A DNA stretch of 31,178 nucleotides, taken from contig DIET01000039.1 of assembly GCA_002418765.1 (NCBI GenBank), forward strand, positions 1-31,178, in the 5' to 3' direction. The notes beneath the pieces are model-generated. The model was not told the origin of the DNA, did not search any database, and saw only the letters and a program-made list of their open reading frames with translations. This stretch comes from Peptococcaceae bacterium UBA5767 (GTDB taxonomy: Bacteria > Bacillota > TC1 > UBA5767). This document shows positions 14,349 through 22,246 of this stretch, piece by piece (position 1 is the first letter of the stretch; every line of letters begins with the position of its first letter). Made by a program: the position numbers and the translations under genes.

Positions 14349-14807
14349 ATGTCATTTGAAAAGAAAATGGAAGAGTTGGGTATGAAGATTCCTGTTCCTG
14401 GTAAACCTGCGGCAGCGTATGAGCCGGGTGTTTTGGTAGACAATATGATTTATGTTTCAGGTCAACTGCCCATGGTGGATGGTTCCTTGCAATTTCCCGG
14501 CGTGGTTGGTGAAACGGTTACGGAAGAACAAGCATACCAGGGAGCCAGAATTTGTGCAATCAATGCATTGGGTGTGGTGAAAAGCATGATTGGCTCACTC
14601 GATCGGGTTGAGAGAATTGTCAAGGTAGAAGGATTCGTGAATAGCGTTCAGGAAGCGGGGTACCAGCCCAAATGTATCAATGGAGCCTCGGATGTTTTGG
14701 TGGAAATTTTTGGAGAGGCAGGAAAACATGCCCGTTTTGCCATTGGAACGAGTGGCTTGCCGCTGGGTTCTTCAGTAGAAGTTGGGATGATAGTCAAAGT
14801 GAAATAG
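14349..14807 (+). CDS. RidA/YjgF-family protein
   Basis: This 152-residue protein belongs to the RidA/YjgF/UK114 family, whose founding members hydrolyse the reactive enamine/imine 2-aminoacrylate formed by serine and threonine dehydratases. Visible family features are YVSGQLPMVDGSL (about residues 33-45), VVKSMIGSLDRVERIVKVEGFVNS with its usual pairing of strands, and the C-terminal HARFAIGTSGLPLGSSVEVGMI. The Arg in HARFAIG lines the active site. ATG 14349 is preferred because GGAGG at 14339-14343 is well spaced; ATG 14337 overlaps it. About 100 bp separate it from the aminotransferase gene with no clear terminator. A role in protecting the serine pathway is inferred from context. Confidence 0.88.
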   Translation: MSFEKKMEELGMKIPVPGKPAAAYEPGVLVDNMIYVSGQLPMVDGSLQFPGVVGETVTEEQAYQGARICAINALGVVKSMIGSLDRVERIVKVEGFVNSVQEAGYQPKCINGASDVLVEIFGEAGKHARFAIGTSGLPLGSSVEVGMIVKVK

Positions 14808-14906
14808 TCCGTACAAATGGTCTTGTCACGTTCAGCCGAAAATGGTATTCTAGGCTGGTGAAATAGCAATGAACAAATCAAATAGGGAGCATTAGAGGAG
14901 GGTTTT

Positions 14907-15977
14907 ATGAAAAAGAAGTTGTTTATTCCGGGTCCTGTTGACGTAACGCCAGAGGCGTTGGCAAGAATGGCCACCCCGATGATCGGCCATAGAACAAGTG
15001 AAGCATCCGTTTTGCAAAAAAGTATCCATGATAAAATGCAAAAGGTATTTTATACGGAACAGAGAATCATGTTCTCTACCTCTTCTGGTAGTGGATTCAT
15101 GGAAGGCGCCATCCGCTCTTGCACCAGAAAGAGAGCCGCTGTTTTTTCGGTAGGCGCTTTTGGGAACAGATGGTATGACATGGCTGTTGCCAATGCCGTA
15201 CCCGCTGATAAGTTCGAGTCTGAATGGGGAAAACCAACTACGCCTGAAATGGTAGAACAGGCTTTGAGTACTGGTAAGTATGATTTGATCACCGTGACAC
15301 ACAATGAAACCTCTACCGGGGTTATGAACCCAGTGGAAGAAATTGCAGAAGTCATGAAGAAATATCCAGATGTTGTATGGTGTCTTGACGCAGTGAGTTC
15401 AGCAGCTGGTTCCAAGATTGAAGTGGATAAGCTGGGCGTGGATATTTGCATTACCTCTACACAAAAAGCACTAGGTCTGCCACCAGGATTGGCAATCTGC
15501 TCATTCTCACAAAAGGCCTATGAAGCCACCAAAGAAGTGGAGTACAGAGGTCTGTATTTTGATATGAAAGAAATCTATGAAACGATTGAGAAGAAGAATC
15601 ACCAATATCCTTCTACGCCATCGTTGTCTCATATGTATGCACTGGATTACCAGTTGGATCAGATTCTTCTGGAAGGCTTGGACAATCGTTTTGAAAGACA
15701 CATTGAAATGGCCAAGTATGTAAGAGCCTGGGCAAACCGACATTTTGAATTGTTGCCAGAAGAAAAGTATGCATCCAATACATTGACCAATATTAAGAAC
15801 ACCAGAGAGATTTCCGTGGGGAATCTGAACAAGCAGTTGGCCAAACGTGGGATGGTGATTTCCAATGGGTATGGGAAGATGAAGGATGTCACCTTCCGTA
15901 TTGCCCACATGGCAGAAACGACTTTGCCTGAAATCAAAGAGTTGCTGGTCAATGTGGAAGATATTTTGGGACTATAA
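14907..15977 (+). CDS. Class V serine-pyruvate/alanine-glyoxylate-type aminotransferase
   Basis: This 356-residue PLP enzyme starts with the family hallmark FIPGPVDVTPEAL. THNETSTG (131-138), Asp161 in CLDAVSSAAGS and the PLP lysine Lys187 in TSTQKALGLPPG follow. This class includes serine-pyruvate and serine-glyoxylate aminotransferases and is often encoded beside 3-phosphoglycerate dehydrogenase. Here it probably transaminates 3-phosphohydroxypyruvate to phosphoserine, replacing SerC, since serA follows directly. An alanine-glyoxylate reaction cannot be excluded. GAGGAGGG precedes ATG 14907. A perfect hairpin without a T-run lies between this gene and serA. Confidence 0.9.
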   Translation: MKKKLFIPGPVDVTPEALARMATPMIGHRTSEASVLQKSIHDKMQKVFYTEQRIMFSTSSGSGFMEGAIRSCTRKRAAVFSVGAFGNRWYDMAVANAVPADKFESEWGKPTTPEMVEQALSTGKYDLITVTHNETSTGVMNPVEEIAEVMKKYPDVVWCLDAVSSAAGSKIEVDKLGVDICITSTQKALGLPPGLAICSFSQKAYEATKEVEYRGLYFDMKEIYETIEKKNHQYPSTPSLSHMYALDYQLDQILLEGLDNRFERHIEMAKYVRAWANRHFELLPEEKYASNTLTNIKNTREISVGNLNKQLAKRGMVISNGYGKMKDVTFRIAHMAETTLPEIKELLVNVEDILGL

Positions 15978-16001
15978 GAGTGAATTGCTGATGTTATGAT
16001 G

Positions 16002-16030
16002 AAACTTAGGGCTTTATAAGCCCTAAGTTT
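16002..16030 (+). other. Intercistronic hairpin without T-run
   Basis: AAACTTAGGGCTT (16002-16014) and AAGCCCTAAGTTT (16018-16030) pair perfectly over 13 bp with a 3-nt loop. What follows is CCTACATTTA, not a T-run. It is more likely an RNA-processing, stabilising or partial read-through element between the aminotransferase and serA than a full terminator. Confidence 0.75.
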
Positions 16031-16059
16031 CCTACATTTATTAGAGGAGGTATGAGAAA

Positions 16060-16968
16060 ATGGCAAAGATTTTAGTAACAGATGGAATGGATGCGAAGGC
16101 AGCTGCTGCCTTGAGAGCATTGGGCCATGAAGTAGTAGAAGAATTTTATGAGCCTGCTTTGCTGGCAGAGGAAGTGAAACAAGCGGATGTGTTGGTGGTA
16201 CGTAGCGCCACCAAGGTTCCGGCGGCTATCTTGGATGCGGCAGCGGAAACAGGACGTTTGAAAGCTGTCATTCGGGCCGGCGTGGGTGTGGATAATATTG
16301 ATTGTGAGCATGCCAAAACTGTTCAGATAGATGTTCGCAATACGCCTGCCGCCAGCTCATCAGCGGTTGCTGAACTGGCTCTGGCACATATGTTTTCCTT
16401 GGCCAGACATTTGCCGGCAGCCAATGTTACCATGAGAGACGACCAATGGAATAAAAATGCCTACAAGGGTATCGAATTGGCCGGCAGAACACTAGGCCTC
16501 ATTGGATTTGGTCGTATCGCCAGAAGCCTGGCAGAAAAAGCCAGCGCTTTGGGCATGAAAATTGTTTATACGGATATTGTGGGACGATTTGAAGGTTATG
16601 ACCAATTTGAATATATGGAGAAGGATGATGTATTGAAGGTGGCTGATTTCGTATCATTGCATATCCCGTATATTGTTGAGCAAGGCGCTACCATAACAAC
16701 GCGTGAATTTGGTTTGATGAAGGATGGCTCTTATCTGATCAATTGTGCTCGTGGTGGTGTGGTTCGGGAAGCTGATTTGGTAGAAGCCTTGAAATCTGGC
16801 AAACTGGCTGGAGCGGGTGTGGATGTTTTTGAAAAAGAACCCACCACCAACAAAGAACTGATCAATATGCCCAATGTTTCTTGCACGCCACATATCGGTG
16901 CTTCGACCAAAGAAGCGCAAGCACGCATTGGTGGAGAAATCGTTAGCATCATCCAAGAATACTTTTAG
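16060..16968 (+). CDS. serA: D-3-phosphoglycerate dehydrogenase, short form
   Basis: This 302-residue D-2-hydroxyacid dehydrogenase has the RAGVGVDNID substrate-domain motif (72-81), the NAD-binding GFGRIA (149-154), Arg231 in NCARGGVVRE, Glu260 in DVFEKEP and His278 in TPHIGAST. Arg231, Glu260 and His278 form the expected catalytic triad. It oxidises 3-phosphoglycerate to 3-phosphohydroxypyruvate, the first step of serine synthesis. It is the short type: no C-terminal ACT or intervening domain, so the serine feedback seen in long SerA is not expected. GAGGAGG precedes ATG 16060. The preceding aminotransferase and the following DUF1015 gene (17-bp gap) form a likely operon with it. Other hydroxyacid substrates are possible. 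Confidence 0.92.
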   Translation: MAKILVTDGMDAKAAAALRALGHEVVEEFYEPALLAEEVKQADVLVVRSATKVPAAILDAAAETGRLKAVIRAGVGVDNIDCEHAKTVQIDVRNTPAASSSAVAELALAHMFSLARHLPAANVTMRDDQWNKNAYKGIELAGRTLGLIGFGRIARSLAEKASALGMKIVYTDIVGRFEGYDQFEYMEKDDVLKVADFVSLHIPYIVEQGATITTREFGLMKDGSYLINCARGGVVREADLVEALKSGKLAGAGVDVFEKEPTTNKELINMPNVSCTPHIGASTKEAQARIGGEIVSIIQEYF

Positions 16969-16985
16969 GCAGGAGGGAGTCTACT

Positions 16986-18230
16986 ATGGCAATTGTAAAA
17001 CCGTTCAAGGCCCTCAGACCGGCCGGACAAGAACAAAGTGTAGCCTCACTTCCTTATGATGTTATGAATCGCGAAGAAGCCAAAGTCATGGCAGGCCATA
17101 ATCCGAATTCATTCTTGCATGTGGTACGTGCCGAGATTGATTTACCGGATACGGTCGGTGCTTACGATGATTCCGTTTATCAAAAAGGTCGCGAGAAATT
17201 GGATGCGATGCAGGCAGAAGGCATCTTTTCTCAGGATGAAAAGCCTTGTTTTTATATCTATCAGCAAGTCATGCATGGCCGCGCACAGACTGGTTTGGTG
17301 GCGTGCTGTTCTATCGATGAGTATTTAAACAATACCATTAAGAAACATGAGTTTACTCGGGAAGCGAAGGAGATTGACCGCATCAAGCATTTTGATGCCT
17401 GTGATGCCAATACGGCTCCTATTTTTCTCACGTATCGATCGCAGGCTGAGGTTAATGACATCATCTCTGACTGGACGGATAGCAAGGCGGTTCTTTTTGA
17501 TTTTGTATCTGACGATGGCATAGAACACAGAGGCTGGAAAATTGATGATGATGCCTTGGTGACAAGACTAGATGATTTGTTTCGTGATGTCGACTACCTC
17601 TACATTGCAGATGGGCATCACCGTAGCGCATCTGCAGCCAAGGTAGGTCTGAAACGTCGAGAAGCCAAACCAACCTTTACGGGCGATGAGGAGTTTAACC
17701 GTTTTATGGCCGTGATTTTTCCTGATCGGGACCTTTTCGTGATGGATTACAATAGGGTGGTCAAGGATTTGAATCAACATAGCACAGATGAATTCCTGCA
17801 ATTGGTAGGCAAAAATTTTGACGTGCAGATGTATAATCAAGAGGGTCCGTATCATCCGGAAGCCAAACATTTTTTTGGCATGTTCTTAGACGGTCAGTGG
17901 TATGTTCTTAAAGCCAAGGAAGGAACTTACGATGTGGCTCATCCGGTAAAGAGTCTGGATTCAGCCATCTTGCAGGATAATCTATTGAATCCTGTATTGG
18001 GGATTGGCGATCCTAGAACAGACGATCGAATTGATTTCATTGGAGGAATACGTGGTCTTGGGGAATTGGAGCGCCGTGTGGCAAATGATATGAAGGTTGC
18101 TTTTTCCATGTATCCAACTTCTATTGAAGATTTGATGGCGGTAGCCGATGCTGGTGAAGTGATGCCTCCCAAATCAACTTGGTTTGAACCCAAGCTGAGA
18201 AGTGGTTTGTTTGTCCACAAATTGAGTTAG
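16986..18230 (+). CDS. DUF1015 family protein, serine-cluster associated
   Basis: This 414-residue protein matches the DUF1015 family. It starts with the typical VKPFKALRP and has SLPYDVMN (21-28), KKHEFTREAKEIDRI (119-133) and ADGHHR (208-213), a His-rich motif resembling the phosphate-binding loop of ParB/sulfiredoxin-fold proteins. No membrane segment or signal is present. Family function is not established. Gene neighbourhoods pairing it with serA and a class V aminotransferase are common in anaerobic Firmicutes, and no SerB-like phosphatase is encoded here. A role in converting phosphoserine to serine, or in serine phosphorylation, is my inference. GGAGGGAG precedes ATG 16986; a terminator follows at once. 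Confidence 0.85.
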   Translation: MAIVKPFKALRPAGQEQSVASLPYDVMNREEAKVMAGHNPNSFLHVVRAEIDLPDTVGAYDDSVYQKGREKLDAMQAEGIFSQDEKPCFYIYQQVMHGRAQTGLVACCSIDEYLNNTIKKHEFTREAKEIDRIKHFDACDANTAPIFLTYRSQAEVNDIISDWTDSKAVLFDFVSDDGIEHRGWKIDDDALVTRLDDLFRDVDYLYIADGHHRSASAAKVGLKRREAKPTFTGDEEFNRFMAVIFPDRDLFVMDYNRVVKDLNQHSTDEFLQLVGKNFDVQMYNQEGPYHPEAKHFFGMFLDGQWYVLKAKEGTYDVAHPVKSLDSAILQDNLLNPVLGIGDPRTDDRIDFIGGIRGLGELERRVANDMKVAFSMYPTSIEDLMAVADAGEVMPPKSTWFEPKLRSGLFVHKLS

Positions 18231-18234
18231 TCCT

Positions 18235-18264
18235 CAACCCACAGCTGATGCTGTGGGTTGTTTT
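18235..18264 (+). terminator. Terminator of the serine cluster
   Basis: CAACCCACAGC (18235-18245) pairs perfectly with GCTGTGGGTTG (18250-18260) across a TGAT loop, then TTTT. It begins 4 nt after the DUF1015 stop codon. Confidence 0.88.
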
Positions 18265-18287
18265 GCCTTAAACGGAAATGTTCTTGC

Positions 18288-18306
18288 TTTGTCACTTGTT
18301 TGTCAC
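18288..18306 (+). promoter_or_regulatory. Pho-box-like direct repeat TGTCA-N6-TGTCA
   Basis: TTTGTCAC occurs at 18288-18295 and again at 18299-18306, an 11-bp period that places two TGTCA pentamers six bases apart. OmpR/PhoB-family regulators bind tandem direct repeats of this geometry, and the downstream operon encodes such a regulator. The second copy contains TTGTCA, which could serve as a -35 box, but no convincing -10 lies at the right distance. Autoregulation is inferred. Confidence 0.45.
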
Positions 18307-18372
18307 AAGAGGGCGTTATGCTTTTGTGAGGATACTTTTATAGTTCAATGGAGAGTAGAAAGGGAGATAGTC

Positions 18373-18642
18373 ATGCATGTGGAAATGTATAGCCTGATCC
18401 GCCAGATTAGTGGGGAGCGCACGCTGGAGGTATCGGCCTTGAACGTGAAAGAAGCCTTGCAATGTCTCCAGGAACGCTATGGTGAAGAATTTCAATCGAA
18501 GGTTTACCATCCTCAGCGTGGATTGGCTGATGGGGTGAATATCATTTTAAAGGGAAAGAATATTCAGGTGCTGCAAGGGTTGGACACACCTTTGGAAGAA
18601 ACGGATACGCTTGCTCTGTTTTACAGTATTGAAGGAGGTTAA
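18373..18642 (+). CDS. MoaD/ThiS-like ubiquitin-fold sulfur carrier
   Basis: This 89-residue protein has a beta-grasp pattern and ends in the exposed Gly-Gly that MoaD and ThiS proteins use to carry sulfur as a thiocarboxylate. The short strand MYSLIRQIS, the central helix VKEALQCLQERYG and the final LALFYSIEGG match MoaD-type proteins for molybdenum/tungsten cofactors. An E1-like activating enzyme is not encoded in the window. ATG 18373 has AAAGGGAGA at the right distance; the frame is open further upstream but without a start signal. The last two Gly codons (GGAGGT) double as the ribosome binding site of the response regulator that starts after the stop. Its pairing with a two-component system is unusual. 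Confidence 0.8.
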   Translation: MHVEMYSLIRQISGERTLEVSALNVKEALQCLQERYGEEFQSKVYHPQRGLADGVNIILKGKNIQVLQGLDTPLEETDTLALFYSIEGG

Positions 18643-18643
18643 T

Positions 18644-19315
18644 ATGGGCAAGAATGTTCTCTATGCCGATGATGAACCCAGATTTCGCAAATTGGTCAAA
18701 GATTATCTGGGAAAAGAAGGATTTTTGGTGACAGAGGTTAGTGACGGCAAAGAAGCACTGGATGCCTTTTCTTATGGTTCGTATGATTTGGTGATTCTGG
18801 ATGTGATGATGCCTCAATATGATGGTTGGGCTGTGCTGAGGGAAATCCGTAAAGTTTCTTCGGTTCCTGTGATCATGTTGACAGCCAGAGAAGAGGAAAA
18901 TGATGAGCTGTTTGGCTTTGAATTGGGTGCGGATGAGTATATTGCCAAACCCTTTAGTCCCAAAATTCTAGTAGCCAGGATACAGAGTTTGCTGCGCAGG
19001 GGGAAAGAACGCCAAGAACGGTTGTTGGTGTACCAGGGAATACGTTTGGATGTTTCCTCTCATCGGGTTTATCTTGATGATGTGGAAATGGACATGAGCC
19101 CCAAAGAGTATGATCTTTTGAAGTATTTTATGGAGAACATCAATTTGGCTGTATCCCGGGAAAAACTATTGGATGTGGTTTGGGGATATGATTACTTTGG
19201 AGATTTAAGGACCGTGGATACTCACATCAAGCGTCTACGGAGTAAAATGGGGATTTATAGCCGTTTGCTTCAAACGGTTCGTGGAGTGGGGTATCGTTTT
19301 GGAGAAGAAAAGTAA
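18644..19315 (+). CDS. OmpR/PhoB-family response regulator
   Basis: This 223-residue transcription regulator has an N-terminal receiver domain with the acidic pocket ADDE (8-11), phosphoacceptor Asp53 in VILDVMMP, the TARE switch and Lys in ADEYIAKPF. The C-terminal winged-helix DNA-binding domain has the SPKEYDLLKYF and RTVDTHIKRLRSKM motifs and ends in VRGVGYRFG. It should be phosphorylated by the histidine kinase downstream, which overlaps its 3' end. ATG 18644 follows GGAGG supplied by the last codons of the MoaD-like gene, so translation is coupled. The repeat upstream of the operon fits DNA recognition by this subfamily. The regulon is unknown. Confidence 0.95.
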   Translation: MGKNVLYADDEPRFRKLVKDYLGKEGFLVTEVSDGKEALDAFSYGSYDLVILDVMMPQYDGWAVLREIRKVSSVPVIMLTAREEENDELFGFELGADEYIAKPFSPKILVARIQSLLRRGKERQERLLVYQGIRLDVSSHRVYLDDVEMDMSPKEYDLLKYFMENINLAVSREKLLDVVWGYDYFGDLRTVDTHIKRLRSKMGIYSRLLQTVRGVGYRFGEEK

Positions 19316-20822
19316 GACATTCAGGTTGTACAAATCATCCTTAAGTAGAAAGCTTTTGCTAGCGATGGTGATGGTGGTTTTGATCAGCGTCTTATCTTCA
19401 GCTGCCATGAACCAAATTCTGCTTAGCCCGTTCTATTACAGACAGCAAGAACATATTTTGGAACGTGTTGGAGACCAGATCGATGCATTGTATCAAGGAG
19501 AGATTTCAGAGGAAATTACGGATGCATTGAATCAGTTGGGCTATAACATCAATGGTTTGATTCTTATTTATGATGAGGAAGGTGTCATTCAATATAGTTC
19601 GCGTCCCATTCCCATGCGTAGCATTGTTACCATGACAGAAGACTTTATTGTCAGCATCAAGACCTATGGGTTTCCCCAAGTGGACCAGAATGGTCTTAGA
19701 CGGGGTCGAGAGGATGGACAAGGACTGAGCACGGAGGAGGAAGAAGCGCTCGTCACGGTGGAACGGGTTTTGAGCAATGGTGATTATTTGTTTATGCAAA
19801 CATCCAAAATTGCTATGGAAGAAAGCATTGCCATTTTTACGCGGTTTTCTATTTTCCCTGCCTTGGTTGCTTTTTTCGCAGCCATCGCTTTGGCGCTATT
19901 GGTGACACGCAAGATTTCTAAGCCCATTGTAGAGTTGACTGCAATCACCCAGCGCATGAAGTCGCTTGATTTTAGTTCGCAATATACCGATGATGCTGAT
20001 GATGAGATCGGGGAATTAGGTAGAAATTTTAATGATATGGCCCAGATCCTGGGCAGTACCATTGAAGAACTGAATCAAGCCAATCGCAAGCTCAAGGAAG
20101 ATATCGAACGAGAAAAGGCCATTGAAGAAGCCAGAAAGAATTTTATCTCAAATGTTTCCCATGAACTGAAGACGCCGATTTCTTTAATCCGGGGTTATGC
20201 TGAGGGCATTCGTGACCAGGTCATTGGACCAGAAGATGTAGAGGATTACCTGTCGGTGATTATTGACGAGAGTGAAGAGATGTCTTCTATGGTCAAGGAA
20301 TTGTTGACGTTGTCCAAGCTGGAATCGCATCATGTAACGATGCAGTGGGATGAAGTCGATGTTCAGGACGTGGTGGAGCGGGTGATTCATTTGTTTGCCT
20401 TGGACGTGCAAAAAGACCATATTGTTCTTGATTATCTTCCATCAGAGGAGAGAATCAAAGTGGTGGCCGATGAATCGATGATTGAGACTGTGCTCATCAA
20501 TTATATGAGCAATGCGATTGATCATGTAGAGGGTCATAAACGAATCCAGATTACCTTGGACGTGGTGGACACAGAAGTCATCGTGAGGGTGTTCAATACG
20601 GGAGAACCGATTCCCTCCTTCGAATTGGACAAGATTTGGGACAGCTTCTACAAGGTGGACAAAGCCAGAACGAGAGGCTATGGGGGTACAGGACTAGGAC
20701 TGACCATCGTCAAAAACATGGTGGAGTTGCATCACGGACGTTATGGGGTAGAAAACAGGGAGGATGGGGTAGAGTTTTTTGCAGCTTTTCCAAATCGGAT
20801 GGAGGATGGAAGCGTTGTTTGA
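19299..20822 (+). CDS. Sensor histidine kinase, two-pass membrane type
   Basis: This kinase of about 507 residues has two membrane segments (about residues 18-36 and 184-203) flanking an extracytoplasmic sensor of about 145 residues. The sensor lacks cysteines and recognised ligand motifs. A HAMP linker follows (RKISKPIVELTAITQRM), then a coiled coil, the HisKA domain with the autophosphorylated His (about 288) in NVSHELKTPISL, and the ATPase domain with the N box MSNAIDH and G-box GGTGLGLTIVKNM. The start is uncertain: TTG 19299 has GGAGTGGGG upstream and gives MEKKSKTF; GTG 19281 is the alternative. Either way it overlaps the response regulator gene (17-35 nt), so the pair is co-translated. 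The signal is unknown. Confidence 0.93.
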   Translation: MEKKSKTFRLYKSSLSRKLLLAMVMVVLISVLSSAAMNQILLSPFYYRQQEHILERVGDQIDALYQGEISEEITDALNQLGYNINGLILIYDEEGVIQYSSRPIPMRSIVTMTEDFIVSIKTYGFPQVDQNGLRRGREDGQGLSTEEEEALVTVERVLSNGDYLFMQTSKIAMEESIAIFTRFSIFPALVAFFAAIALALLVTRKISKPIVELTAITQRMKSLDFSSQYTDDADDEIGELGRNFNDMAQILGSTIEELNQANRKLKEDIEREKAIEEARKNFISNVSHELKTPISLIRGYAEGIRDQVIGPEDVEDYLSVIIDESEEMSSMVKELLTLSKLESHHVTMQWDEVDVQDVVERVIHLFALDVQKDHIVLDYLPSEERIKVVADESMIETVLINYMSNAIDHVEGHKRIQITLDVVDTEVIVRVFNTGEPIPSFELDKIWDSFYKVDKARTRGYGGTGLGLTIVKNMVELHHGRYGVENREDGVEFFAAFPNRMEDGSVV

Positions 20823-20837
20823 GATGATGCTATGTGG

Positions 20838-20868
20838 AAAAAAAACGGTTGGCTTTGGCCAACCGTTT
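20838..20868 (-). terminator. Bidirectional terminator between kinase and aminotransferase
   Basis: AAACGGTTGGC (20843-20853) pairs with GCCAACCGTTT (20858-20868) across a TTTG loop. On the minus strand it is followed by a run of eight T residues (starting within the stem), making it strong for the aminotransferase gene. It can also end the kinase operon from the plus strand. Confidence 0.85.
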
Positions 20869-20940
20869 CGTTGTTGTGTGGATCTTTTTTTGATAATATA
20901 AAAAAGAATACAGCAGGGAACAGTTTTTCTTTTTTGGCGT

Positions 20941-22122
20941 CTAAAGATGTAGTTTGCCAATGGCAGATTCGATACGGTCCAGGGCCTCAGCAAGATTTTC
21001 TTTGCTGGTGGCATAAGCAAAACGGAGATAGCCTTCTCCATATTGTCCAAAGGAAGAGCCTGGGATACTGGCGATTTTGGCTTCTTCCAATAGATAATCG
21101 GCAGCTTCTTGGCTGGTCATCTTGAGACCTGTGATGTTGGGGAATGCATAGAAAGCACCTTGAGGCATGACACAACGAAGATGAGGGATGGCATTGAGCC
21201 CTTTGATGAAGAAATCACGTCGATCCTGGTATGCTTGTATCATGGTTTTGGGTCCTTCTTGACTGCCTTGCAAGGCCTCTATTCCGGCATATTGGATGAA
21301 GGTGGCGGTGCAGGAGTTGGAAGCGACGACCAAAGGTTGAAGATATTGAATCATGCGTTTTGGTAGAACGCCATAGCCCAGACGCCAGCCGGTCATGGCG
21401 TAGGTTTTGGAAAAACCATCCAAAATCACAGTCTGATCAGCGAGTTCATTGATGGAACCCAGTGAGACAGGTTTGGTGTCGCCGTAAATCATTCGATCAT
21501 ATATTTCATCAGACAAGATGAGGATGTTCGTGCCAACCAGAAGTTCGGCTACAGCCAAAACGTCTTCTTTGGTCATCAACCCTCCTGTAGGATTGTGCGG
21601 TGAATTGAAAATAATCATTTTGGTGTTCTTATTGATTAGTTTTTTCAAATCATCCGGATGGAAGCGAAAACCGTAGTCTTCCTTGAGTGGAAGGGCAACG
21701 GGGATGCCGCCACAGTATTTGACCAGTGGTTCGTATACAACGAATCCCGGTGAAGGAACAATGACTTCATCTCCGGGTTGTATTGTGGCCATCATGGTAT
21801 AGAATAGAATAGGCTTAGCCCCAGGGGTTACCAAGATATTATCCGGTGTGCTGGTGAGGTGCTTGTACTTATTGACATAGGTGGAAATGGCTTGACGCAG
21901 CGGTAATATGCCAGTAGCCGGTGCATAGTGTGTTTGCCCGGAACGAAGGGCTTTTATCCCGGCTTCTACGATGTTTTCGGGGGTATTAAAATCTGGTTCA
22001 CCCAGTTCGAGGTGGACTACTTTATGCCCAGCCTCCTCATAAGCTTTTGATTTTTGTTTGATTTCAAAACCAGAGATGATGGTCATATGTTTGAGATTTT
22101 CTTTGATTAAGGTTTCAATCAT
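20941..22122 (-). CDS. Class I PLP-dependent aminotransferase (AspC-like)
   Basis: This enzyme of about 393 residues is a fold-type I aminotransferase. It has LGEPDFNTPEN (about residues 40-50), the substrate/PLP segment SPHNPTGG (174-181), Asp205 and Tyr208 in SDEIYD, and the PLP lysine Lys239 in GFSKTYAMTGWRLGY. A conserved Arg near the end (YLRFAYATS) binds the carboxylate. It should transfer amino groups between aspartate, aromatic or similar amino acids and 2-oxoglutarate; exact specificity is not evident. ATG 22122 is preferred because AAAGGAG lies 7-8 nt upstream on the minus strand; ATG 22146 would extend it by 8 residues without a good ribosome binding site. Monocistronic. Confidence 0.92.
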   Translation of the reverse strand: MIETLIKENLKHMTIISGFEIKQKSKAYEEAGHKVVHLELGEPDFNTPENIVEAGIKALRSGQTHYAPATGILPLRQAISTYVNKYKHLTSTPDNILVTPGAKPILFYTMMATIQPGDEVIVPSPGFVVYEPLVKYCGGIPVALPLKEDYGFRFHPDDLKKLINKNTKMIIFNSPHNPTGGLMTKEDVLAVAELLVGTNILILSDEIYDRMIYGDTKPVSLGSINELADQTVILDGFSKTYAMTGWRLGYGVLPKRMIQYLQPLVVASNSCTATFIQYAGIEALQGSQEGPKTMIQAYQDRRDFFIKGLNAIPHLRCVMPQGAFYAFPNITGLKMTSQEAADYLLEEAKIASIPGSSFGQYGEGYLRFAYATSKENLAEALDRIESAIGKLHL

Positions 22123-22152
22123 GGGTTCGCTCCTTTGTTCACTCATGAAAAA

Positions 22153-22161
22153 ATTATATCA
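22153..22161 (-). promoter_or_regulatory. Extended -10 promoter of the aminotransferase gene
   Basis: The minus strand reads TGATATAAT: a perfect TATAAT (22153-22158) preceded by the TGn extension. No good -35 lies 17 bp upstream, as is common for extended -10 promoters. The RNA leader would be short, about 25 nt. Confidence 0.55.
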
Positions 22162-22246
22162 AATGTTGACTAGAATTGCATTAACCGTTTTCGATAAAAA
22201 GATATCCAACAATGATGTCTGATTGAATTGGATAAGGGAGAGTACT

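Noticed and set aside
18231..18372. Riboswitch before the MoaD-like gene (for example a Moco/Tuco element)
   Set aside because: Only about 140 bases, partly occupied by a terminator, with no further conserved stems visible.
22166..22200. TTGACT as promoter of the ABC exporter operon
   Set aside because: The sequence 17 bp downstream does not resemble a -10 box.
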